Shown here: piece by piece, positions 51,822 through 57,957 of the stretch
Layout of the letters: every line of letters starts with the position of its first letter
Position numbering within the stretch: position 1 is the first letter of the stretch
NCBI GenBank assembly: GCA_021772455.1
Contig: JAJFLY010000022.1
Span: 1 to 57,957, forward strand
From: Chlamydiota bacterium
GTDB lineage: Bacteria; Chlamydiota; Chlamydiia; Chlamydiales; JAAKFR01
Length of the DNA stretch: 57,957 nucleotides
Reading direction: 5' to 3'
Notes under the pieces: generated by a model
Database searches by the model: none
Seen by the model: the letters and a program-made list of their open reading frames with translations, nothing else
What the model was told of the DNA's origin: nothing
Made by a program: the position numbers and the translations under genes

Positions 51822-52920
51822 TAACGCAACAACCTTTCTTGACAGCCAAGTTCTTTCTGCTATGGAGCCGATTTTATCTGGCAAAGTTGGGAATCCGTCG
51901 AGCATCCACCGGTATGGCCAGGCGGGAGCGGCTCTTCTAGCAAAAGCGACGAAGGAGGTTGCTGCTTATTTTGGAGTTCAAACATCCGAGGTGGTCTTTA
52001 CCTCAGGCGCGACCGAAGCGTTGAACATGTTGATCCGAGCTATTCCCAATGGAAGCCATATCATCACATCTTCTTTAGAACATATTGCTGTGATCGAGTC
52101 ACTGAAATTTTCAGGATGCGAGGTCGACTATCTCGACCCCGAAGCAAAAAATGGGGCAATTGCCCCTTGGCAAGTAGAAAGGGCTCTGCGCCCCGATACG
52201 GCGGCAATCATTCTGATGGCGGCGAATAATGAAACAGGAATCAAAACCGATTTGGAACCGATCGCCTCAATGGCTTTAGAGCGGGGAGTTACATTTATCG
52301 TCGATGGAGTTGCGCAATTGGGAAGGGGAGAGTGGCCCTTGCCTCTGGGTGTGTCGGCGGTCTGTTTCAGTGGGCATAAAATCCACGCCCCGACTGGCGT
52401 TGGTGTGGCGATTATTCGCAAAACGATGAAAACCCATCCACTAATTGTGGGTGGTCCCCAACAGCGGGGGAGGCGGGGAGGAACTGAAAATTTAGTTGGG
52501 ATTGTTGGATTTGCCAAAGCCCTTTCGCTGCTGCCTAAATCAGGTGCGGAGATGGGGGCATTGCGCGATCGTTTCGAAGAGGGTTTAAGCACCCACCTTT
52601 CGGGTGTCTCCATTCACGGTGGTGATCAGCCCCGTCTTTGTAATACCTCGAATATCGCATTTTTAGATGTCGATGGTGAGACTCTCTTGATGCAGCTAGA
52701 TTTGGCTGGCATAGCCGTTAGTCACGGCTCGGCTTGTTCATCGGGAACACTGGAATCATCGCGTGTTTTACTCAATATGCAAATTGAGCCAAAAATTGCC
52801 CGCAGCTCTATTCGTTTTTCACTGAGCCGGTTCACAACACCTGATGAAATCGAGAGGGCTATTAAGATTATCGTCGATGTTGTTGAGAAATTAAGAGCGC
52901 TTACGTCTCCAGGGTCTTGA
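51805..52920 (+). CDS. Cysteine desulfurase (NifS/IscS family)
   Basis: A 371-residue PLP-dependent enzyme that takes sulphur from cysteine for iron-sulphur clusters and thionucleosides. IYLDNNATT at the N-terminus, the PLP lysine K192 in SGHKIHAPTG, and the persulphide Cys311 in GSACSSGTLESS are all in place. The ATG overlaps the phosphatase end. Position matches CT258 as I recall. Confidence 0.95.
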   Translation: MIYLDNNATTFLDSQVLSAMEPILSGKVGNPSSIHRYGQAGAALLAKATKEVAAYFGVQTSEVVFTSGATEALNMLIRAIPNGSHIITSSLEHIAVIESLKFSGCEVDYLDPEAKNGAIAPWQVERALRPDTAAIILMAANNETGIKTDLEPIASMALERGVTFIVDGVAQLGRGEWPLPLGVSAVCFSGHKIHAPTGVGVAIIRKTMKTHPLIVGGPQQRGRRGGTENLVGIVGFAKALSLLPKSGAEMGALRDRFEEGLSTHLSGVSIHGGDQPRLCNTSNIAFLDVDGETLLMQLDLAGIAVSHGSACSSGTLESSRVLLNMQIEPKIARSSIRFSLSRFTTPDEIERAIKIIVDVVEKLRALTSPGS

Positions 52921-54118
52921 CTGTAATCAACTTGATTCCAAGAAGGGTGGTCTCCTCAGCGATCAGCTCAAACTCACCAATAACCACCGAATCGCCTACA
53001 GCAGGAGCATGCTCGAGTTGTGAAATCATCAATTGTGCAAGTGTTTGGGCTCCATGAGGTGGAAGGTGTGTGCCGTATTCGCGGTTTAAATCAGCAATTT
53101 TGGTGTTTCCAGAAAAAGAGCGGTGGATCATAGGGAGTTTTGCTTTTTGCAGAGCCTCTTCAACAGGTGGGTGTTCTCCAAAGATCTCTTCTATGATGGC
53201 ATCCAAAGTCAACATTCCGATCGCAGAGCCATTCGGATCGAGTACGACGGCGACCGTTTGTCGATTCCGCCTAAATTGTCCAAGAATTGGGAGGAGTTTT
53301 GTCGATGAGGTGATAAACCAGGGTGGGCGAGCATTGTCACGAACATAGCGGTTGTCGGGAAGGTTTACAAAATCGCGTGGAATTGCAATAGAAACTATGT
53401 TGGAATGGGTCTTATGATACAGAGGGATAAACCGTTGTGAGGAGCTAGAGAGTTTTTTATGCAGGTCGGCAATTGTTGTGTTGGAACGGATCATTTCGAT
53501 TTGTGAAAGAGGGGTCATCGCTTGAGAAGCTATTTTATTACGCAGGGCGAAAATGTTTGAGACGACACTATTAAATTCACTCTCTTCATCATGGCTTTCG
53601 AGCACTTTTTGAAGCTCGTCACGACTTAAAAAAACATCGAATGCCTTTTCCTTTTTCCCAAATAACAGGTGGACAAACCGTGTGAGCAATCCAATGAGCC
53701 AAATGATAGGGGCAAAAACACGGTGCGTGGCGTAGACGATAGGGATTCCGAACATGATGACATGTTCAGAAAAACGTCTGGCAGCAAAGAGGGGAGCGAG
53801 CTCAGCGAGGATAACCACAAGAAAGATCTGAGTAATGGGGGCAAATGCTGGATTGAGTCCGATCGCTTGGTAGAATTCCCGCGAACTCTGAGAGCCGACT
53901 TGAAGGGCGATATTTACCCCCAGCATAATCGTTCCAAAAAGACGCGAGGGCTTCTGCATGATATATTGCAGCCAGATTGCTCGCTTCATTCCTTTGCTGA
54001 CATAATACTCTAGGCGCACGCGGTTAAAAGAAACGGCTGCCATTTCGAGCATCGAATAAAACCCTTGTATGGCGATGCAGAAAAAGGTGATACAAAACCA
54101 CATTAGCGCGTTACTCAT
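52901..54118 (-). CDS. CNNM/CBS-domain membrane protein
   Basis: A 405-residue protein. An N-terminal DUF21/CNNM-type membrane domain of three to four helices is followed by a pair of CBS domains (one near ASQAMTPLSQIEMI, the second with VAVVLDPNGSAIGMLTL) and a CorC/HlyC-type C-terminal domain. Such proteins are linked to divalent metal handling (magnesium or cobalt efflux), though the direction is debated. It overlaps its paralogue by 8 bases. C. trachomatis has a comparable pair (CT256/CT257). Confidence 0.88.
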   Translation of the reverse strand: MSNALMWFCITFFCIAIQGFYSMLEMAAVSFNRVRLEYYVSKGMKRAIWLQYIMQKPSRLFGTIMLGVNIALQVGSQSSREFYQAIGLNPAFAPITQIFLVVILAELAPLFAARRFSEHVIMFGIPIVYATHRVFAPIIWLIGLLTRFVHLLFGKKEKAFDVFLSRDELQKVLESHDEESEFNSVVSNIFALRNKIASQAMTPLSQIEMIRSNTTIADLHKKLSSSSQRFIPLYHKTHSNIVSIAIPRDFVNLPDNRYVRDNARPPWFITSSTKLLPILGQFRRNRQTVAVVLDPNGSAIGMLTLDAIIEEIFGEHPPVEEALQKAKLPMIHRSFSGNTKIADLNREYGTHLPPHGAQTLAQLMISQLEHAPAVGDSVVIGEFELIAEETTLLGIKLITVKTLET

Positions 54119-55343
54119 TTTTTACCCGCCGAATATAGATGCGCCGCACACGGTTAGCGTCGGCAGCGAGAACTTGGAATAAAAAACCGTTCCACACATG
54201 TTTTGTTCCGCTTTTGGGAATGTCTCCCAATTGTTCCGTTAACCACCCTCCTAATGTGACTAGATTATTTTCACTCGGCAGTGCAACGCCAAAAAGTTGC
54301 TCAAACTCGCTCAGCTCAAATTTCCCGCTGGTGATAATCACATTGCTTCCCGCTGGGGTATAGCGTGTCTTTTCATCCCTGCTATCGGTAATTTCTCCTA
54401 CGACGACCTCAAACAAATCTTCTTGAGTGATGACCCCTGAGATCGACCCATATTCATCCACCACAATTCCCATCACGGTCTCCTGATGGAAAAAATGTTG
54501 AAGAAGAGTGCGGGCTAAAATGGTTTCAGGAACGTAGTAGGGTTTTAAAAGATGGGGAGTGAGATCTTTCCCCGTTTTGATCTGGCTGCGGTGGAGGAAG
54601 AAGTCTTTGGCTCCCATGACCCCCAACATATTTTGTAGATCCCCATCGCAAACTGGAACGCGTGTGCACTCTTTTTCGATAAAGAGATAGATCAATTTAG
54701 AGATCGGCTCGTGAATATCGTAAAATAAAATCTCGTGCCTTGGATGCATCCTCTCTTTCACGGTATAATCGGTGAGCGAGAGGTAGCCCTCGACAAGTTT
54801 TGTTTCATCGAGGCTCAAAATTCCCGAGTTCTCAGAAGATTTGAGGACATGGCGTAGCTCATCTTTTGAGATCTCCTTCTCTTTTTTCAGAAAAAAGAAG
54901 AGGAAGTGGGAGATGTGGGTCGTAATAAAGGTCATGGCTCGAAGGAGGGGGCCTAAGAATTTTTCAAGCTGGGCGACAGTGTTGACAACACGGGGAGCAA
55001 TCGCTTTGTTGTAGGAGAGAGCGAGAGTTTTCGGAATGATCTCACCAATAAGTAGAGTGATCAAAAGGGGAACTCCCACCTTCAGTAACCATGTTGAATA
55101 GGTGCCAAAGAGGTTGGCGGCTGTGTTCTGGATCAAAATATTGGCGCCAATATCGCAGAAGAGGAGGGTCACTAATAGATTGCGGGGGCGAGAAAGAACT
55201 CCAGCGATCAATTGCTTGCGCTTATCGCGGCTCTGTTTGTAGAGCTTTACCTCTGTTCCAGAGAGTGAAAACAGCGAGATTTGCGACAGTGAGAAAAATC
55301 CCGATCCAAGAGTGAAGATCAACAAAAACAGGATGGAAATCAT
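54111..55343 (-). CDS. CNNM/CBS-domain membrane protein, paralogue
   Basis: A 410-residue paralogue of the preceding gene, with the same order: a membrane domain (LGSGFFSLSQISLF start), CBS pair (KERMHPRHEILFYD, MGIVVDEYGSISGVIT) and a CorC/HlyC-type domain near the C-terminus (VTLGGWLTEQLGDIPKSG). Here the VVDEYGS segment is of the CorC standard form, whereas in the other copy it is changed to VLDPNGS. It is coupled to both neighbours by short overlaps. Confidence 0.89.
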   Translation of the reverse strand: MISILFLLIFTLGSGFFSLSQISLFSLSGTEVKLYKQSRDKRKQLIAGVLSRPRNLLVTLLFCDIGANILIQNTAANLFGTYSTWLLKVGVPLLITLLIGEIIPKTLALSYNKAIAPRVVNTVAQLEKFLGPLLRAMTFITTHISHFLFFFLKKEKEISKDELRHVLKSSENSGILSLDETKLVEGYLSLTDYTVKERMHPRHEILFYDIHEPISKLIYLFIEKECTRVPVCDGDLQNMLGVMGAKDFFLHRSQIKTGKDLTPHLLKPYYVPETILARTLLQHFFHQETVMGIVVDEYGSISGVITQEDLFEVVVGEITDSRDEKTRYTPAGSNVIITSGKFELSEFEQLFGVALPSENNLVTLGGWLTEQLGDIPKSGTKHVWNGFLFQVLAADANRVRRIYIRRVKNE

Positions 55344-55693
55344 GGTGGTGAAATAAAGTGTATTTTAGTCTGCCCTTCAGGAACAAGGCCAAGCCGTCTC
55401 ATTAATGTGAGTTCAATAAAGCTTTCATCCTCTTGACTTGCGATCTGTAATTTTAAATTCTCTTGATTTTCAAGAGCTTGATCTTTTTCTGCTCTAAGAA
55501 AATGTAATTTCCCCCTTAATTTCTCCTCTTCTCGTGTTTTGAGTTGGGCGGCCTGGTCATAGGCAAAGCAGCACAAGAGAAAAAAAAGGATCGCCCACCA
55601 CGATTTAAGGATCACGACCTCAAATAAACGCGATCTAGACCCTTGGGATTGTGATTCCGGTTTGTTTCTGATATTTCCCATTCCGTTCTGCAT
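55340..55693 (-). CDS. FtsB/DivIC-like division protein
   Basis: A 117-residue protein with a single membrane helix (about residues 36-53, [18 protein letters not shown]) followed by a coiled coil with heptads to about residue 90 and a short C-terminal motif ([20 protein letters not shown]), matching FtsB/DivIC-type septal proteins. Chlamydiae lack FtsZ, but such small bitopic proteins could join the MreB-based divisome. The start at 55693 is a choice between two Met codons (55693 or 55681). It overlaps dcd by 59 bases and the CNNM gene by 4. Confidence 0.68.
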   Translation of the reverse strand: MQNGMGNIRNKPESQSQGSRSRLFEVVILKSWWAILFFLLCCFAYDQAAQLKTREEEKLRGKLHFLRAEKDQALENQENLKLQIASQEDESFIELTLMRRLGLVPEGQTKIHFISPP

Positions 55694-56204
55694 ATGATGT
55701 TCTGCATATCTCCTTAGCTTCAAAGAAAATAACTTGAGCAATCCCTTCATGGGCATAGACTTTTGCCGGCAGGGGAGTTGTATTCGAAATTTCAATCGTT
55801 ACGTGTCCTTCCCATTCAGGTTCAAAGGGAGTGACATTAACGATAATCCCACATCGGGCGTAGGTAGATTTTCCAAGACAGATAGTGAGAATATTTCGAG
55901 GAATGCGGAAATACTCCACACTGCGCGCTAATGCGAAGGAGTTGGGGGGAATGATGCACTCATCGGCTTGGATATCAACAAAAGAATCTTCTGTAAAATG
56001 CTTAGGATCAACAATAGAATTGTAGACATTCGTAAAAACTTTAAATTCGTCAGAGAGGCGAATATCGTATCCGTAGCTAGACTGGCCATAGCTCACAATT
56101 TTTCCGCCCTCTTCATTTGAACGGACCAGACCCTCAACATAAGGTTCGATCATTTTTTGTTCGACCGCCATCTTCCGGATCCAGTTGTCTTCTCTCACGC
56201 TCAT
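55635..56204 (-). CDS. dcd: dCTP deaminase
   Basis: A 189-residue dCTP deaminase that produces dUTP for thymidylate synthesis. [13 protein letters not shown] is the usual N-terminus, and [31 protein letters not shown] holds the conserved Arg/Glu site. The ATG at 56204 has AAAGGAG upstream; a longer frame to 56351 is rejected. It is divergent from ruvB, which matches the CT039/CT040 neighbourhood. Confidence 0.96.
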   Translation of the reverse strand: MSVREDNWIRKMAVEQKMIEPYVEGLVRSNEEGGKIVSYGQSSYGYDIRLSDEFKVFTNVYNSIVDPKHFTEDSFVDIQADECIIPPNSFALARSVEYFRIPRNILTICLGKSTYARCGIIVNVTPFEPEWEGHVTIEISNTTPLPAKVYAHEGIAQVIFFEAKEICRTSYAERNGKYQKQTGITIPRV

Positions 56205-56270
56205 ATGTTTCTCCTTTCTTTCAAATAGGTATAGCCTTTGAATCAGTTTTTTGCTAGTGTAACGTCTCAG

Positions 56271-57275
56271 ATGAAGGAAGAAGAACACCATTTTATTGAA
56301 TCGACGCTCGCAAAAGAGGACCACAACTTTGAAGTTCCTCTGCGCCCCCAATCCCTCCCCGAATTTTTGGGTCAGGAGGAAATAAAAGAGCGTTTAGACG
56401 TTTTTATGGGTGCAGCCAAGCAGCGTTGCGAAACGCTTGGTCACTGCCTGCTTTCAGGGCCACCGGGACTCGGGAAAACGACCCTTGCCAATATCATCGC
56501 CAAAACAATGGGTGGCTCGCTGATCGTAACATCGGGTCCTATGCTCGATAAACCGGCCGATTTAGCAGGGATTCTAACTAATCTTCAGGAAGGCGACGTC
56601 CTTTTTATCGACGAGATTCACCGGATGCAGCGGACTGTTGAAGAGTACCTTTATCCTGCCATGGAAGATTACGTTCTTGATTTGATGATTGACAGCGGTC
56701 CTAATGCGAGATCGGTTCAAGTTAAGCTCAACACTTTCACACTTGTCGGTGCGACAACTCGCTCTGGGCTTATGACAGCTCCTATGCGTTCACGGTTTGC
56801 ATTTACATGCCGTTTGGATTATTATCCGCCGCAAGTGCTTGAGAAAATATTGGATAGATCTGGACGACTCCTCGGACTCGATTTTGATCGTGCTGGATTG
56901 TCTGAAATTGGAAGGCGCGCGCGCGGAACCCCACGTATTGCTAATAACTTACTCCGTTGGGTGCGTGATTACGCCCAGATGCGCGCTGGGAATCAGGTAA
57001 ATAGGGAAGTTGTTGAGAAAGCGCTTGAGATGTTAGCCATTGATGCGCAAGGATTAGATGAAATGGATAAAAAGCTTCTCTCCGTGTTGATTGATCATTA
57101 TGATGGGGGGCCAGTTGGGCTTAATACCCTTGCGCTGGCGATCGGTGAAGAGGGGCATACAGTGGAAGAGGTTTACGAACCCTTCCTCATTTTACAAGGA
57201 TTTTTAAAACGAACCCCTAGAGGGAGGGTCGCGACTGACCGTGCCTATACCCATCTGGGGAAAAAGAGGAAATAA
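56271..57275 (+). CDS. ruvB: Holliday junction helicase RuvB
   Basis: A 334-residue AAA+ motor that drives branch migration with Ruv[20 protein letters not shown], the Walker A GPPGLGKT, the Walker B FIDEIHR, and [17 protein letters not shown] are present, followed by the winged-helix domain with [27 protein letters not shown]. The ATG at 56271 gives a length very near the typical 336. A longer frame begins with TTG at 56238 and is not preferred. Confidence 0.97.
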   Translation: MKEEEHHFIESTLAKEDHNFEVPLRPQSLPEFLGQEEIKERLDVFMGAAKQRCETLGHCLLSGPPGLGKTTLANIIAKTMGGSLIVTSGPMLDKPADLAGILTNLQEGDVLFIDEIHRMQRTVEEYLYPAMEDYVLDLMIDSGPNARSVQVKLNTFTLVGATTRSGLMTAPMRSRFAFTCRLDYYPPQVLEKILDRSGRLLGLDFDRAGLSEIGRRARGTPRIANNLLRWVRDYAQMRAGNQVNREVVEKALEMLAIDAQGLDEMDKKLLSVLIDHYDGGPVGLNTLALAIGEEGHTVEEVYEPFLILQGFLKRTPRGRVATDRAYTHLGKKRK

Positions 57276-57278
57276 CAC

Positions 57279-57957
57279 ATGCGTGCATTACTATTTTGTG
57301 GATTATTGTTGGCTCTGCCGCTTGGCGCCGCGCCCGTTCGCGGACCGAAAACACTCCCATCGGGTCCTAATGTTAAAGTACTTCTTGAAAAAGATGCGAA
57401 CTCAGCCCTTCTTGAGGTAAAAGGAGCTTACCGTGTTGTGCGCACTGATACGGGCTCAACCTTGAGTTCTGGCAGCTTTGGAAAACGTTATGTTGTCCAC
57501 GCCCTTCAAGACGGCATACGGTGGGGCGAAGAGTATCCAGACGTCTTCCAGATTTCCATTATCCCGAAACATGCCGATACACTGGTCTATGTCGATGGGA
57601 TTCAATATAAAGGATCGGTTTCCATTTATCATGTGCGTAACAATTTGGTAACGATTGTCAACGAAGTGGCAATCGAAGATTTTGTCAAATCGACTCTAGC
57701 CCTCCAATTTGATACACCTATGCATACAGAGGCGCTCCGTGCGCTGGCAATTGCAGCTCGTACAGAGGCATACACGAGCTTTCAAAATGGACAATCGACT
57801 AGTCGTCCTTGGGACATTAATGCTCAAGATGCGGGATATTTTGGATGCGGAGTAACACAGCAGCGAAATGGAGTTGAGGAAGCTGTAGACTGGACACGTT
57901 TTATGGTTTTGGAATCTCTGCAAGGAATCCGTCTCTTTCACACCGAGGCTGAAAGGC
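57279..57957 (+). CDS. SpoIID/LytB-domain protein, cut by the window end
   Basis: At least 226 codons. An N-terminal signal peptide (MRALLFCGLLLALPLGAAP) is followed by a domain with FGKRYVVHALQDGIRWG, IVNEVAIEDFVKSTL and LRALAIAARTEAYTS, the pattern of SpoIID/LytB proteins, which act as lytic transglycosylases on peptidoglycan. The ATG is 3 bases after the ruvB stop and has AGAGGAA. Position matches CT041 as I recall. The protein continues beyond 57957. Confidence 0.85.
   Translation, partial: MRALLFCGLLLALPLGAAPVRGPKTLPSGPNVKVLLEKDANSALLEVKGAYRVVRTDTGSTLSSGSFGKRYVVHALQDGIRWGEEYPDVFQISIIPKHADTLVYVDGIQYKGSVSIYHVRNNLVTIVNEVAIEDFVKSTLALQFDTPMHTEALRALAIAARTEAYTSFQNGQSTSRPWDINAQDAGYFGCGVTQQRNGVEEAVDWTRFMVLESLQGIRLFHTEAER

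Overview
The window looks like a chromosomal segment of a member of the Chlamydiota outside the family Chlamydiaceae. The clearest marker is a protein at 50084-50923 whose mature N-terminus and cysteine pattern match the chlamydial major outer membrane protein. Runs of genes also follow the order I recall from Chlamydia trachomatis: HU / CT266-like / accA / msbA, mqnB / mqnD / dnaQ / CT260-like chaperone, HAD / fabI / pseudouridine synthase / mutY, groEL / groES / pepF, PP2C / NifS / two CBS-CNNM proteins, and dcd / ruvB / SpoIID-like. These blocks are rearranged relative to each other and carry extra genes, including an L,D-transpeptidase, heptosyltransferase I, mazG and a flagellar-type export gate. 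The genus cannot be fixed from the sequence alone.

Layout. 1-1920: an AAA/DUF4143 ATPase between two remnants of an IS982-like element, then tRNA-Asn. 1998-11713: housekeeping genes (GroE with a CIRCE operator, PepF, HPr, a DUF151 nuclease, RpiA, a NIF3-like protein, TyrS, HU). 11780-16652: a CT266-like gene, an L,D-transpeptidase, accA and an MsbA-type exporter. 16649-20346: a minus-strand family of membrane-anchored proteins with a shared paired hydrophobic N-terminus (Inc-like). 20398-26224: a minus-strand series with an oxidoreductase, menaquinone (futalosine pathway) genes, dnaQ, a type III chaperone, csrA, a small lipoprotein and fliR-fliQ-fliP-fliO. 26254-37649: HAD, folB, SDR, fabI, pseudouridine synthase, LPS glycosyltransferases, mutY, mazG and a methyltransferase, with two Inc-like genes. 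37669-37766: SRP RNA.

38895-45148 is the most distinctive part: six same-strand genes for long coiled-coil proteins. The first three are close paralogues with identical DNA blocks and paired C-terminal hydrophobic segments. I know of no described system for them. On the left is a glycerophosphodiester phosphodiesterase gene; on the right is what may be the decayed 3' end of another copy. Next come an asparagine-synthetase-like protein that has lost its catalytic motifs, a lipoprotein, a CPBP protease, a third IS982-like remnant, a C39-like cysteine protease candidate (a plausible effector), and the MOMP-like porin.

Functionally the window combines core metabolism and envelope synthesis (lipid A export, LPS core, fatty acids, menaquinone, peptidoglycan-related enzymes) with accessory secretion and host-interaction candidates. 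Everything here comes from reading the sequence; family names rest on motifs and remembered homologues, not on searches.
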